Source of the DNA: an uncultured Acetatifactor sp.
Lineage (GTDB): Bacteria > Bacillota > Clostridia > Lachnospirales > Lachnospiraceae
NCBI GenBank assembly: GCA_910587555.1
Contig: CAJULV010000025.1
Span: forward strand, 1 to 52,892
Direction: 5' to 3'
DNA length: 52,892 nucleotides
Shown here: piece by piece, positions 17,087 to 26,036 of the stretch
Numbering within the stretch: the stretch's first letter is position 1
Layout of the letters: each line of letters begins with the position of its first letter
Position numbers and translations under genes: made by a program
The notes under the pieces: model-generated
Databases searched by the model: none
What the model saw: only the letters and a program-made list of their open reading frames with translations
What the model was told of the DNA's origin: nothing

Positions 17087-17710
17087 TCAGCAGGAAACCG
17101 CCCTGCCGTCCCTCACGGCAATCCGCCCGTTGGCGATGTCGTCAATGGCTTTCGGAAGCAGGACCCACTCTGCCTGTTCCATTACCCGGCGCTGCAGTGT
17201 CTCCGGCGTATCGCCTTCCTCCACATACACTGCCTTCTGCGCTATAATGGGTCCTTCGTCCATACCCTCATTGACAAAATGCACCGTGGCGCCGGTGACC
17301 TTCACGCCCCTCTCCAAAACCTTCTCATGTACCTTCAAACCGTAGTATCCCACTCCGCAGAAGGACGGGATCAGGGAAGGGTGGATATTTACGATCCGAT
17401 TGGAGAATTCCGCCACCATCTGCGGCGGAATGCGCACCAGAAATCCGGCCAGCACAATCAGATCCGGCGCCAGTTCACGCATCTTTTCGGTGAAGGCCGC
17501 GTTGAAAGCCTCCCTGTCAGGATAGCCTTTCGGGGACATGACAATCCCCGGTATATTGCGTGCCGCGGCCCGCTCCAGCGCTTTTGCCTTCGCATTGTTG
17601 CTGATGACGGCAATCATCTCCGTATTGGTAATCCTGCCTTGCCGCTCCGCGTCCATGATTGCCTGAAGGTTCGTGCCGCCGCCGGACACGCACACAACAA
17701 TTCTCAACAT
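17087..17710 (-). CDS. purN: Phosphoribosylglycinamide formyltransferase (GAR transformylase)
   Basis: Transfers the formyl group of 10-formyl-THF to GAR, step 3 of purine synthesis. The 207 residues show VVCVSGGGTNLQAIMDAE (phosphate loop), LIVLAGFLVRIPPQMVAEF, the catalytic Asn-His-Asp set in RIVNIHPSLIPSF and HFVNEGMDEGPIIAQ, and a normal C-terminus. The start overlaps the purM stop by 7 nt, so the two are translationally coupled. Confidence 0.97.
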   Translation of the reverse strand: MLRIVVCVSGGGTNLQAIMDAERQGRITNTEMIAVISNNAKAKALERAAARNIPGIVMSPKGYPDREAFNAAFTEKMRELAPDLIVLAGFLVRIPPQMVAEFSNRIVNIHPSLIPSFCGVGYYGLKVHEKVLERGVKVTGATVHFVNEGMDEGPIIAQKAVYVEEGDTPETLQRRVMEQAEWVLLPKAIDDIANGRIAVRDGRAVSC

Positions 17711-18729
17711 ATGTCAACTCCCTTTTCACCGGCCATGCAGATACCCACCCTGTACGGAACCTCCCCTGCCTTCCTGATCGCCTCCATCGTTATATCGGCA
17801 TCTTCCGGCGAAACGGCCAGTACCATTCCCAGGCCCATGTTATACGTATTGTACATTACATGCTCTTCAATGTCCCCTTTTTTCTGCAGCAGCCTGAAAA
17901 TCGGAGGCACCTCATAGCTCTCCTTCTTTATTTCCGCCCGGATTCCCTCCGGAAGCATGCGGGGAATATTCTCATAGAAGCCGCCGCCGGTAATATGGCT
18001 GGCGCCCTTGACCTTCACCCCCGCGTCCTTGACGGATTTCAGGGCCTTAACATATATCTTCGTAGGCGCCAGCAATGTGTCTCCCAGCGTCGCCCCCAGT
18101 TCCTCATAATAGGTATCCAGGCTTTCCCTGGTCATGTCGAACACCCTGCGCACCAAAGAAAAGCCGTTGGAATGTACACCGGAAGACGCCATACCGATAA
18201 GTATGTCACCCTCTTTGATATGTTCTCCCGTAATCAGATCCTTTTCGTCCGCAATGCCCACGGAAAATCCTGCCAGGTCATACTCTTCCTCCGGCATCAA
18301 GCCCGGATGCTCCGCCGTCTCGCCGCCTACCAGCGCCGCCCCGGCCTGCTTACAGCCTTCCGCAACCCCTTTTACGATCTCCGCAATTTTCTCCGGAACA
18401 TTCCTGCCGCAGGCTATATAGTCCAGGAAAAACAGCGGCTCTCCGCCAGCGCATGCCACATCGTTCACACACATGGCTACACAGTCGATTCCCACCGTGT
18501 CATGCCTGTCCATCAGAAACGCCAGTTTCTGCTTGGTGCCCACGCCGTCGGTACCGGACAGCAGCACGGGCTTTTCCATCCCCTTCAGCGCTGCCGCGGA
18601 AAAAGCACCCGAAAATCCGCCGATGCCGCCCAGCACCTCGGGCCGTTCCGTCCCCTTCACATATTCCTTCATCAGTTCCACGGACTTATATCCCGCCTCG
18701 ATATCCACACCCGCTTTTCTATAATCCAT
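17704..18729 (-). CDS. purM: Phosphoribosylformylglycinamidine cyclo-ligase (AIR synthetase)
   Basis: Closes the imidazole ring of FGAM with ATP to give AIR, step 5 of purine synthesis. The 341 residues have the AIRS fold: DYRKAGVDIEAG at the N-terminus, GGFSGAF, LLSGTDGVGTKQKLA, DCVAMCVNDVACAGGEPLFFLDY, GGETAEHPGLM and HITGGGFYENIPRM, all PurM signatures. It sits 110 nt downstream of purE and overlaps purN. Confidence 0.97.
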   Translation of the reverse strand: MDYRKAGVDIEAGYKSVELMKEYVKGTERPEVLGGIGGFSGAFSAAALKGMEKPVLLSGTDGVGTKQKLAFLMDRHDTVGIDCVAMCVNDVACAGGEPLFFLDYIACGRNVPEKIAEIVKGVAEGCKQAGAALVGGETAEHPGLMPEEEYDLAGFSVGIADEKDLITGEHIKEGDILIGMASSGVHSNGFSLVRRVFDMTRESLDTYYEELGATLGDTLLAPTKIYVKALKSVKDAGVKVKGASHITGGGFYENIPRMLPEGIRAEIKKESYEVPPIFRLLQKKGDIEEHVMYNTYNMGLGMVLAVSPEDADITMEAIRKAGEVPYRVGICMAGEKGVDIC

Positions 18730-18839
18730 TTTTCATTCCTATCTGCACGTTGCATCGTGCAACCCGTTTAGGAGCCTCCCTGCAGTCCTTTCCACGGGAA
18801 AAACAGCTGAATATGCTTATTTTTCAGCTGTCCGTCTCA

Positions 18840-19379
18840 TCATCCCTTCTTCCGGCCCTCCAGATATGCCTTATAGCCTTCCCTCTGCAGCCTGGCGTCC
18901 TTTTGCTCCACCTGCTCCTTTAATTCCGCGCTGTAATTTTTCAGTCTCCCCAGCAGTTCCGCGTCTGAGGTTGCCAGAATCTTCGCCGCCAGAAGCCCTG
19001 CATTGGCGCCGCCGTTTATGGCCACCGTGGCCACAGGAATGCCGGAGGGCATCTGTACAATGGAATACAGGGAATCCCTTCCCCCCAGGGAAGTCGTATG
19101 CATGGGAATCCCTATCACGGGCATGGGAAAAATTGCCGCGCACATGCCGGGCAGGTGTGCAGCCATGCCCGCTCCCGCTATAATGACCTTGAATCCCCTC
19201 TGTTCCGCACTTTTCGCGTATTCATAAAATACATCCGGCTCCCTGTGGGCGCTGATAATCGCCATCTCATAGGGAACTCCCAATTCCTCCAGGATATCCG
19301 CCGCCTTTGCCATCACCGGCATATCCGAGTCACTTCCCATCACAATGCCAACCTTTGGCGTTCCAATTTCCTTGCTCAT
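18840..19379 (-). CDS. purE: N5-CAIR mutase, class I
   Basis: Moves the carboxyl group on the AIR ring (N5-CAIR to CAIR), step 6 of purine synthesis. The start at 19379 has GGAG 7 nt upstream; an in-frame ATG eight codons earlier has no site. The 179 residues include VGIVMGSDSDMPVM, EMAIISAHREPD and VIIAGAGMAAHLPGM, with the GSDSD and SAHR motifs of the active site. No purK is in view, so whether the substrate comes from PurK cannot be told here. First gene of the purE-purM-purN-purD run. Confidence 0.96.
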   Translation of the reverse strand: MSKEIGTPKVGIVMGSDSDMPVMAKAADILEELGVPYEMAIISAHREPDVFYEYAKSAEQRGFKVIIAGAGMAAHLPGMCAAIFPMPVIGIPMHTTSLGGRDSLYSIVQMPSGIPVATVAINGGANAGLLAAKILATSDAELLGRLKNYSAELKEQVEQKDARLQREGYKAYLEGRKKG

Positions 19380-19423
19380 AACCTTCTCCTGTTCCGGTTC
19401 CACATACGCGTGCTTTTTCTTTC

Positions 19424-19452
19424 AGTTTACAGGATTACACGCGTGTATGCAA
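19424..19452 (-). promoter_or_regulatory. Probable promoter of the purE operon
   Basis: Minus strand: TTGCAT (19447-19452), 17-nt spacer, TAAACT (19424-19429) preceded by CTG. It gives a leader of about 40 nt, too short for a purine riboswitch. The gap to the aminopeptidase stop is only a few nucleotides. Confidence 0.5.
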
Positions 19453-19455
19453 CAA

Positions 19456-21537
19456 TTATTTTAAAAAACATGCCTCTTCAAGCGGTTTATTCAATTCCTC
19501 GCAGCCCGGAAGCACAAAACGTCCATCCCGAATAACGGTAATCCGGCTGCCGTCCCTGCGCACGGCGGTCAGTTCACCCAGCTCGTCGTAGGGAATAGTG
19601 ATATCCGTATGGCAGTTGAAATAGGCCTCCAGCGGCCTTGTATCCCTCAGATCCGCCACCGCATTGGACTTCGCCACGATTTCCCTGCCGTCGGGATTGT
19701 ATACCCTGACTTCCTCCGAATGGGAATAGCAGGTATCGCCCACCGCAAAGTGGGGTCCCATCTTCTCCGCAATCAGGACCGGCAGCTTTGCCTCCACCCC
19801 CAGCCTTCTGGCTGCCGCATAGGCTGTGGTATTGGTCCCTATGGCAAATTCCCCCAGCGGAAGCGTCTCATGACGGGCCATGATATTTTCGTAGATAAAC
19901 CTGCGGTTCTCCTCCCCGGAAGGAAAATTATCGCAGTCATAATCCCGAACCATGCCGTTTTCAAAAGTAATCACCAGGTTCTTATATTCCAGGCCCGCCA
20001 GAAAGGCATGTGTCACATGCAGCACCCCGTTTGTCCCTTCCAGCACCGGGGACGTAAATACTTCACCCACCGGAATATTCACATCGGCCACACAGTTCTC
20101 GAAGATCGTCTCCTTCTCGGGATTGCCCAGCTTATACAGATTGACCTTCAGATTCGTCCGGTTCCCGCCTGTCCCTTTAATCTCGCAGTAATCCGCCGTA
20201 TCCAGGACATCGATCAGGTTCTGCTGCACCCTGCGGTAAAGCATATAATCCAATGTATTGATGCGGATGGTCTCTTCAAACAACTCCTGGAATACAGGGC
20301 CTATCCCCGGTATGGGAAAAGCGATGCAGGTAAAACTCCGCTCCTCCTCCGGAATGTATTCCCGCTGCAGCTCCCCTGCCCTGGAACGGTACTCCACCCA
20401 GATACGGTTCTGTTCCTCCGTAAGCCGATACGCCGCTTTCTTTGCCGCCGGCCGGAAATCCGCCTCCCCGAAGGTCTCCAGCACGGCGGGGCCTGCGTAC
20501 CCGGCTGCCTCCTTTTTATATTTCTCGTAAGCGGCCCTGTTTGCCTCAAGCTTCCGGTTCATATAGCTTCGATCCAGAAAGAGGGCCTGGTCGTCCTTAT
20601 GATCATAATCATACTGGCGGTTGGGACTGCTGCCGTGAAAACCGGTCTTTCCCATTCCCCGGCCGTCCAGCACGCTGCAGGCGGAGCGGAAAGCAACCGC
20701 CTTCAAACCTAATTTCGATAAATTTTCAACGGCACGCCGAACCATACGTTCAAAGCCGATATGGTAATACAGCCCTGCGGACGTCTTTCGGGACAAATCC
20801 TTATTCGTCACCTCGAAGCCCATGCGATAACCTTCCGTGAACGTATCCGCCATAGCCGCAATCGTCTCCTTGGGAAGCCCTGCCAGAAACGCCGCCGTCT
20901 CCAGGTCGCTGTCTCCTACGTACTCTCCGTATGCGTAGAGATACCTCACATCCGACAGGTCACTGTCCATAAGTATCCTCACCGCAAAGCAGTCCTCGGG
21001 GCTGAACTGTTCCCGAATCCTGCGCAGCGCCGCGTCCTCCGCGTAGTCATTCACAAACCAGTACAGTATCTTCCTGATGTTCTCACCTGAAGGCAGCTGC
21101 CCTTCCTCCGCCCCATAGGCAAACGCCGTGCAAACCTCCACAAACAGTTCCATGCGGATCACCAGTTCCTCCAGCCTTCCCTCATAGGCGAAACCGATGA
21201 GGCTCCGCAGTTCTGTGTACAGAAAGCACAGCTCCCTGCCGTATTCCTCCCCCAGCCGCGCTGAAGCGTAGGACGGATTCGCATAACTCTCCCCGTAATG
21301 CGCCGGCAGAATATCGGCATACAATTGATGATTCCTGCGCTGGAGTTCTTCCAGCGCCGCATTCTGCAGCCCGCCCCGGGCCAGAAAAACGCGTTCATCC
21401 GCAATCGTCAGCAGGAAATCCGCACAGCGTGAAAAATAGTTATCCAGCGCCTCACTCCCGAAATGTTCTCCCCTGATTTCCCGAAGTCTGTCCGTCACCA
21501 GTTCATACCGCTCATTCAATATCTCCGTGCCGTTCAC
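19456..21537 (-). CDS. Large M29-type metallo-aminopeptidase
   Basis: The C-terminal third carries the M29 (AmpS/aminopeptidase T) metal-site motifs in family order: GEVFTSP (about 489), LGEFAIGTN (about 559), GPHFAVG (about 590) and NCHTDI (about 640), supplying two Glu, two His and one Asp. M29 enzymes release N-terminal residues from peptides with divalent metals in the cytoplasm and are usually about 410 residues. This one has 693, with roughly 300 extra N-terminal residues of helical, unrecognised sequence. The start is a GTG whose TG is shared with the TGA stop of the preceding gene (GTGA overlap), with GGAGGG 8 nt upstream, so translation is coupled. Substrate preference unknown. Confidence 0.88.
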   Translation of the reverse strand: MNGTEILNERYELVTDRLREIRGEHFGSEALDNYFSRCADFLLTIADERVFLARGGLQNAALEELQRRNHQLYADILPAHYGESYANPSYASARLGEEYGRELCFLYTELRSLIGFAYEGRLEELVIRMELFVEVCTAFAYGAEEGQLPSGENIRKILYWFVNDYAEDAALRRIREQFSPEDCFAVRILMDSDLSDVRYLYAYGEYVGDSDLETAAFLAGLPKETIAAMADTFTEGYRMGFEVTNKDLSRKTSAGLYYHIGFERMVRRAVENLSKLGLKAVAFRSACSVLDGRGMGKTGFHGSSPNRQYDYDHKDDQALFLDRSYMNRKLEANRAAYEKYKKEAAGYAGPAVLETFGEADFRPAAKKAAYRLTEEQNRIWVEYRSRAGELQREYIPEEERSFTCIAFPIPGIGPVFQELFEETIRINTLDYMLYRRVQQNLIDVLDTADYCEIKGTGGNRTNLKVNLYKLGNPEKETIFENCVADVNIPVGEVFTSPVLEGTNGVLHVTHAFLAGLEYKNLVITFENGMVRDYDCDNFPSGEENRRFIYENIMARHETLPLGEFAIGTNTTAYAAARRLGVEAKLPVLIAEKMGPHFAVGDTCYSHSEEVRVYNPDGREIVAKSNAVADLRDTRPLEAYFNCHTDITIPYDELGELTAVRRDGSRITVIRDGRFVLPGCEELNKPLEEACFLK

Positions 21538-21857
21538 TGCAGATACCCTCCCATATATAAAATAAGTCCGATGCACGCCAGCGCCGCCCCGTTCAGTAAT
21601 ATTCCGGCCGCGGGGACAGGCTTATAATAATTCTTATTCAATATCGTCACAATTCCAAGCACCAGCCCTGTCAGGGAATATATCATCGCCAGAAGCGCGG
21701 TGAAGCCATAGCCTGTCTTTGCCTGCCCGCCGCTTCTGTAAGCGCCGAATATCACAATGCCCAGGGACACCAGGCTGATAATTCCCAAAATCACAGCCAT
21801 CCAGGCGCGGTTGGAACCCTTCTTGTCCGTAAAAATATATCCTCTTCTTTTTCCCAT
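21534..21857 (-). CDS. Small four-helix membrane protein, DUF6142-like
   Basis: Product of about 107 residues with a basic N-terminus (MGKRRGYIFTDKKGSNRAW) followed by hydrophobic segments at about 20-40, 52-73 and 84-104. I recall similar proteins in Lachnospiraceae under DUF6142; function is unknown. The start is uncertain: the ATG at 21857 has its nearest good site 17 nt away, and a GTG six codons earlier abuts GGGGA. Its stop overlaps the start of the aminopeptidase, and a 50-residue membrane protein gene precedes it, forming a three-gene unit. Confidence 0.78.
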   Translation of the reverse strand: MGKRRGYIFTDKKGSNRAWMAVILGIISLVSLGIVIFGAYRSGGQAKTGYGFTALLAMIYSLTGLVLGIVTILNKNYYKPVPAAGILLNGAALACIGLILYMGGYLQ

Positions 21858-21908
21858 ATTTAATCTAAAAGGCACTCCCCTCAGGAAATGCCCGCCGCTT
21901 TCTCCTCA

Positions 21909-22061
21909 TTAAAATAGAATCCTGGATTTGCCTGCAATCAGTTTCGCCCCGGCAACAATCAGCAGAATTCCCGTGGCAACTCCCACAACCAGCGTAATGA
22001 CGCCCAGAACAATATTGGTTGTTCCCGCTCCCTTCATTACCTTGTAAACCTTCTCCTCCAT
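21909..22061 (-). CDS. 50-residue membrane protein
   Basis: A short gene: ATG at 22059-22061 preceded by AAGGAG at 7 nt, stop TAA at 21909-21911. The product begins MEEKVYKVMKGAG and then runs through about 30 hydrophobic residues (TTNIVLGVITLVVGVATGIL onward to LIVAGAKLIAGK). One or two membrane helices fit. Strong ribosome binding site, clean frame and place 51 nt before a membrane-protein gene on the same strand support a real gene. Function unknown. Confidence 0.72.
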   Translation of the reverse strand: MEEKVYKVMKGAGTTNIVLGVITLVVGVATGILLIVAGAKLIAGKSRILF

Positions 22062-22201
22062 AAGTCTGCTCCTTTCCTGGTTTTCTTTTCTGCCGCCCGC
22101 CGCAGGCCTGCCCCGAAATCCGGTTCCGCCTGCTTCCGAAGCCTGTAGGAACGCTCCCGGCCGGCTTTACGGCTGCGGTGAGCCGCCTGCCGGCTACCTG
22201 T

Positions 22202-22876
22202 CTATGCCCCGTATACCTTATAGTATTCGTCTATTGAAGCTTTCAATTCATCGTCGATGTAAATCTGTCCATTATAAGGCCTGTTATACAGATGTTCCAC
22301 CACATCTTTCATGGTAATGATGGCATGTGCCTCAAATCCGTAATTTGCCCGAATCTCCTCCAGGGCGCTGACCGTTCCTCCCGGTCCCTTTTCCATACGG
22401 TTCAGGGACACCATCAGCCCTCTGATCTCCACCTTCGCCTGCGCCATAACCACAGGGAATGTCTCTTCGATTGACTTACCGGATGTAGTCACATCCTCGA
22501 TAATGACCACTCTGTCCCCGTCCTTCAGTTTGCTCCCCAGCAGAATCCCCACATCCCCGTGGTCCTTGACCTCCTTGCGGTTGGAGCAGTAACGGATCTC
22601 TCTCCCGTACAGTTCGCTGTAGGCAATAGCGGCCGCAACGCTTAAAGGAATCCCCTTGTAAGCCGGTCCGAACAATACGTCAAAGTCGTCTCCGTAATTG
22701 TCATGGATGGCCCTTGCATAATATTCTCCCAGCTTCCTCAGCTGCCCCCCGGTCTCATACGCACCGGCATTCATAAAAAAAGGAGATTTCCTGCCGCTTT
22801 TCAGCGTAAACTCTCCGAATTTCAATGCCTTACTGTCCACCATGAATTCAATAAATTCCTGTTTATATTGTTCCAT
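22202..22876 (-). CDS. pyrE: Orotate phosphoribosyltransferase
   Basis: Adds ribose-5-phosphate from PRPP to orotate to give OMP in pyrimidine synthesis. The start at 22876 (MEQYKQEFIEFMV) fits family N-termini; GGAG is 12 nt upstream, rather far. The 224 residues include LKSGRKSPFFMNAG, VLFGPAYKGIPL, YCSNRKEVKDHGD and the PRPP-binding loop VVIIEDVTTSGKS (about 130). No other pyr gene is adjacent. A promoter sits about 95 nt upstream. The 140-bp spacer downstream holds GC-rich palindromic sequence without a T-tract. Confidence 0.96.
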   Translation of the reverse strand: MEQYKQEFIEFMVDSKALKFGEFTLKSGRKSPFFMNAGAYETGGQLRKLGEYYARAIHDNYGDDFDVLFGPAYKGIPLSVAAAIAYSELYGREIRYCSNRKEVKDHGDVGILLGSKLKDGDRVVIIEDVTTSGKSIEETFPVVMAQAKVEIRGLMVSLNRMEKGPGGTVSALEEIRANYGFEAHAIITMKDVVEHLYNRPYNGQIYIDDELKASIDEYYKVYGA

Positions 22877-22969
22877 CTGCGCCGCATTCTCCTTCTGTAT
22901 TTTCAGGCCGGAGCAGTCTGCCTGCCCTGCCATGACACGCCCCCTTTTTACAGGAGCAGCTGCTTTTTT

Positions 22970-22998
22970 ATCTTACCATATTCCCGTCCCATATTCAA
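22970..22998 (-). promoter_or_regulatory. Probable promoter of pyrE
   Basis: Minus strand: TTGAAT (22993-22998), 17-nt spacer, TAAGAT (22970-22975) preceded by TGG. It lies just beyond the terminator of the upstream lysR gene, where an independent pyrE start would be expected. Confidence 0.55.
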
Positions 22999-23019
22999 CC
23001 ATTTATGCGCAATCAACGC

Positions 23020-23058
23020 AAAAAGCCCCTGAACGCAATCCGTCTGCGTCCGGGAGCC
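23020..23058 (-). terminator. Terminator of the LysR-family gene
   Basis: Minus strand: a GC-rich stem (CCCGGACGCA with TGCGTTCAGGG, one bulge) followed by GCTTTTTGCG, directly after the stop codon at 23064. Confidence 0.75.
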
Positions 23059-23063
23059 CCGCC

Positions 23064-23951
23064 TTACCCTGCCTCCATTATCTCCAGAAGCTTTCCCGCC
23101 GCTGCGGATACGGGCATCTTGCGTCCCGTCACCACGCAAATTTGGCGCCTTGGTATCATTTTGTTAAAACGAAGTTCAAACAGGAGTCCCGACTCCAGAA
23201 ATTCCGCGGCAAAATCCCTCACCACACAGCCGATTCCCAGATTCCGCAGCGCGAACTGTACAATCATATCGCTGGTGGAAAGCTCGAATTCCGGCTGGAG
23301 TTCCACCCCGTTTGCGGACAAATACGTATTCATGTAGCTTCTTGTGCTGGTATTGCCTTCGAGAAAAATCAGGGGAAGCCCCTCCAGTTCCTGAAGGTCC
23401 ATCATCCTGTTCTTATAGGATATAAAACGCCTGCCCGCTACGAAGACGTCCTCTATCTCCCGCACCTGCTCCACCCGGAATTCCTCCTGCTGCCGAAAGG
23501 GAGCGCTGACCACACCGAAATCAATTTTCCCTGCCTGGAGGAGACGCAGTGTCTCCGGGGTAGGGGCATTGGCCACTATGGCCTTGATACCCGGATACTG
23601 TTCATGGAATCTTTCCAGGAACGGAAGCAGATAAAAGCGCAGCGTCATATCGCTGGCGCCGATATGCACCTTCCCAAGCTCCAGATTCAGCATCTGCCTG
23701 ACCTTCTCCACGCCCTGCTCGATTTCCTCATATCCCTTCTCCACGTAGGAATAGAGAAGCTGTCCCTCCCGGGTAAGCCTGACGCCCCTGGACGCCCGCT
23801 GAAAGAGGGGCGCCCCCAGGCTCCGCTCCAGGGCCTTCAGTGACTGGCTTACCGCAGGCTGGGATATGGACAACTCATTTGCGGCGCCTGTTACGCTTCC
23901 CAGCCTGGCGGTATAGTAAAATACTTTAAAATATTCCAGATTTTCTACCAT
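23064..23951 (-). CDS. LysR-family transcriptional regulator
   Basis: The 295 residues have the LysR layout: N-terminal winged helix (1-62) with GSVTGAANELSISQPAVSQSLKALE as recognition region and LTREGQLLYSYVEKG leading into the linker helix, then a periplasmic-binding-protein-like effector domain (about 90-290). The ligand cannot be inferred. Target genes are often divergent neighbours, but here purA upstream and pyrE downstream run the same way, so the target is unknown. It lies 58 nt after purA and may share its transcript. Confidence 0.93.
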   Translation of the reverse strand: MVENLEYFKVFYYTARLGSVTGAANELSISQPAVSQSLKALERSLGAPLFQRASRGVRLTREGQLLYSYVEKGYEEIEQGVEKVRQMLNLELGKVHIGASDMTLRFYLLPFLERFHEQYPGIKAIVANAPTPETLRLLQAGKIDFGVVSAPFRQQEEFRVEQVREIEDVFVAGRRFISYKNRMMDLQELEGLPLIFLEGNTSTRSYMNTYLSANGVELQPEFELSTSDMIVQFALRNLGIGCVVRDFAAEFLESGLLFELRFNKMIPRRQICVVTGRKMPVSAAAGKLLEIMEAG

Positions 23952-24009
23952 GCTTTACATTGAAACCTTCCGTCCCCCATGCCGCCCCGCCTTCGGAACA
24001 CACCGGAAC

Positions 24010-25302
24010 TCATGCCTTCAGAGCCGAATCCCTGTAGATGATGTCATCCCTGCCGGGTCCGTTGCTGACCATGGTAATGGGATAGCTAATCCGCTCCTCG
24101 ATAAACGCAATGTAATGCCTGCAGTTTTCGGGCAGTTCCTCGTATTTGCGGATACCTTTGATATCGCATTTCCATCCGGGCAGCTTCTCCAGGACAGGCT
24201 TCGCCTTTTCCAGCTTGCTGGTTACGGGGAAATCGGTGGTAATCTGCCCGTCGATTTCATAGCCCACGCAGACCGGAATCTCATCCAGGTATCCCAGCAC
24301 GTCAAGCACGGTAAACGCCACATCCGTAGTTCCCTGCAGGCGGCAGCCGTACCTGGACGCCACGCAGTCAAACCAGCCCACACGCCTGGGCCGCCCTGTC
24401 GTGGCTCCGTACTCACCGCCGTCTCCGCCCCGGCGGCGCAGTTCCTCTGCCTCCTCGCCGAAAAGTTCGCTTACAAAAGCCCCCGCTCCCACCGCCGAGG
24501 AGTAGGCTTTGCAGACTGTCACAATCTGCTTAATCTCATAAGGCGGCAGCCCTGCCCCTATGGCCCCGAATGCGGCCAGGGTTGAAGACGACGTAACCAT
24601 GGGATAAATGCCATGATCCGGGTCCTTCAGCGTCCCCAGCTGGCCTTCCAGCAATACCGTCTTTCCCTCCTTCAGCGCCTTATCCAGGAAAGAAGACACG
24701 TCACATACATAAGGCGCCGCCATATCACGATACTGGTGCAGGGTAGCCAGCAGTTCTTTCGGGTCGATCAGCGGCTTATGATACAAATGCTCCAGAAGCA
24801 CATTCTTCATCTCACTGATACGCTCTACCTTTTCCGCCAGCAGCTCCTCGTCGAAAAGCTCGCTTACCTGGAATCCGATCTTGGCGTACTTATCGGAATA
24901 AAAGGGGGCAATTCCGGACTTTGTGGATCCGAAGGATTTTCCGCCCAGCCTTTCCTCCTCATATTGGTCAAATAAAATATGATAGGGCATGACGATCTGC
25001 GCCCTTTCGGACACAAGCAGCTTAGGCGCCGGCACATTCCTGTCTATGATGGATTGTACCTCCTGAAACAACAGCGGTATATTTAACGCCACGCCATTCC
25101 CTATGATATTGGTGATATGGCTGCTGAACACACCGGATGGAAGCGCATGAAGCGCAAATTTCCCATACTCGTTCACAATTGTATGCCCTGCGTTTGCACC
25201 CCCCTGAAACCGCACGACAATATCCGCATCCTGCGCCATCATATCGGTGATCTTGCCTTTTCCTTCGTCACCCCAGTTGGCCCCTACGATTGCTTTTACC
25301 AT
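24010..25302 (-). CDS. purA: Adenylosuccinate synthetase
   Basis: Joins IMP and aspartate with GTP, the first committed step to AMP. The 430 residues show the GTP loop GANWGDEGKGKITD at the N-terminus (catalytic Asp), FQGGANAGHTIV (His), GSTKSGIAPFYSDK, LLEGQLGTLKDPDHGIYPMVTSSS, and the C-terminal GTP-base region KCDIKGIRKYEELPEN. The segment GEYGATTGRPRRVGWFDCV is typical of the family. Complete and of normal length. Confidence 0.97.
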   Translation of the reverse strand: MVKAIVGANWGDEGKGKITDMMAQDADIVVRFQGGANAGHTIVNEYGKFALHALPSGVFSSHITNIIGNGVALNIPLLFQEVQSIIDRNVPAPKLLVSERAQIVMPYHILFDQYEEERLGGKSFGSTKSGIAPFYSDKYAKIGFQVSELFDEELLAEKVERISEMKNVLLEHLYHKPLIDPKELLATLHQYRDMAAPYVCDVSSFLDKALKEGKTVLLEGQLGTLKDPDHGIYPMVTSSSTLAAFGAIGAGLPPYEIKQIVTVCKAYSSAVGAGAFVSELFGEEAEELRRRGGDGGEYGATTGRPRRVGWFDCVASRYGCRLQGTTDVAFTVLDVLGYLDEIPVCVGYEIDGQITTDFPVTSKLEKAKPVLEKLPGWKCDIKGIRKYEELPENCRHYIAFIEERISYPITMVSNGPGRDDIIYRDSALKA

Positions 25303-25358
25303 GACTCCTCCATTCCCTGCCGTCCGTCAGCAGGCGTACTTTTTTCCTTTGCGGTTCT

Positions 25359-25387
25359 ATTATACTATATCAAATCCCATAAGTAAA
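25359..25387 (-). promoter_or_regulatory. Sigma-A-type promoter of purA
   Basis: Minus strand: TTTACT (25382-25387), 17-nt spacer, perfect TATAAT (25359-25364), about 50 nt before the start codon. It lies just downstream, in the direction of purA transcription, of a copy of the 131-bp repeat. Confidence 0.65.
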
Positions 25388-25427
25388 ATCAATATATTTT
25401 ATGTTTTATATAATTTATACTTATTTT

Positions 25428-25558
25428 TAGTCAACAACCCCGCTGCAAGCAACGGGGCATCAAGCTTGTAGCGCTGCAAGCAGCGGGGTATGTGACCCTC
25501 GCGGCATTCGCCAAATGGATGCTGACGCATCCGCTTGGCTCATTGCCCGCGGGAATCA
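25428..25558. repeat. 131-bp dispersed repeat, copy 1
   Basis: Matches 48763-48893 over 131 positions without gaps and with three substitutions. It contains ACCCCGCTGC and GCAGCGGGGT as an inverted pair, with a nested GCTGCAAGC palindromic core, so it can fold into a GC-rich hairpin. One frame of the plus strand is open but no coding signal supports it. Confidence 0.85.
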
Positions 25559-25653
25559 AATAAGGCCTCCCGTACTTATTTACGGCTGCGTCGGCGGCTG
25601 TACACGACTTCCGTTTCCGTGCCTCCTATGATACGCCAAGAATACATACAATA

Positions 25654-25693
25654 AAAATACCCCTCATGTCCGCAGGCGGGTGAAGGGTATTTT
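25654..25693 (-). terminator. Terminator of the DUF1540 gene
   Basis: AAAATACCC pairs with GGGTATTTT around a loop that itself has short pairs; the minus-strand T-run follows inside and after the stem. It lies 23 nt beyond the stop codon at 25716. The spacer 25303-25715 otherwise holds the purA promoter and repeat copy 1. Confidence 0.8.
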
Positions 25694-25715
25694 CCATACA
25701 TTTCGGTTTTCGCTT

Positions 25716-26036
25716 TTATTTCTCTTTAAACGTGGAGCAGACCGTCCCCTGACAGTCGCAGGCGCCGCAGCCCTTGATATCCACATGGTCGGCATGACAT
25801 TTGTAATTGGAATTGTAGACGCATTTCACCGCTTCACAGTCAATGCTGATGGTCCTGCTGGGATGGGAAACGGCGCTTTTAAAGGAATCCATTCCCTCCC
25901 TCTGCTGCCGGAAACTCTCGCAGCAGGTGCCGTCACAGCTGCAGGCGTGGTGTCCGCCCACCATAATGTCTCCCTTACAGCACAGATGCTGATCATTGTA
26001 GGTACAGTTTTCTACCGCACATTTTAAATCCGCCAT
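25716..26036 (-). CDS. Cysteine-rich protein with two DUF1540 domains
   Basis: Product of 106 residues with two copies of the DUF1540 pattern (about 4-43 and 66-104). Each copy has four conserved cysteines plus extras: CAVENCTYNDQHLCC with CSCDGTCCESF, then CEAVKCVYNSNYKC with CDCQGTVCSTF. Metal binding is expected from the cysteine spacing but the family is uncharacterised; related proteins are common in spore-forming Clostridia. No signal peptide or membrane segment. GGAGG precedes the start. Confidence 0.9.
   Translation of the reverse strand: MADLKCAVENCTYNDQHLCCKGDIMVGGHHACSCDGTCCESFRQQREGMDSFKSAVSHPSRTISIDCEAVKCVYNSNYKCHADHVDIKGCGACDCQGTVCSTFKEK

Noticed and set aside
17659..18771. A 370-codon plus-strand frame across purN and purM
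   Set aside because: It lies wholly opposite two well-supported genes. Long antisense frames are expected in GC-rich genes and its product resembles no family.
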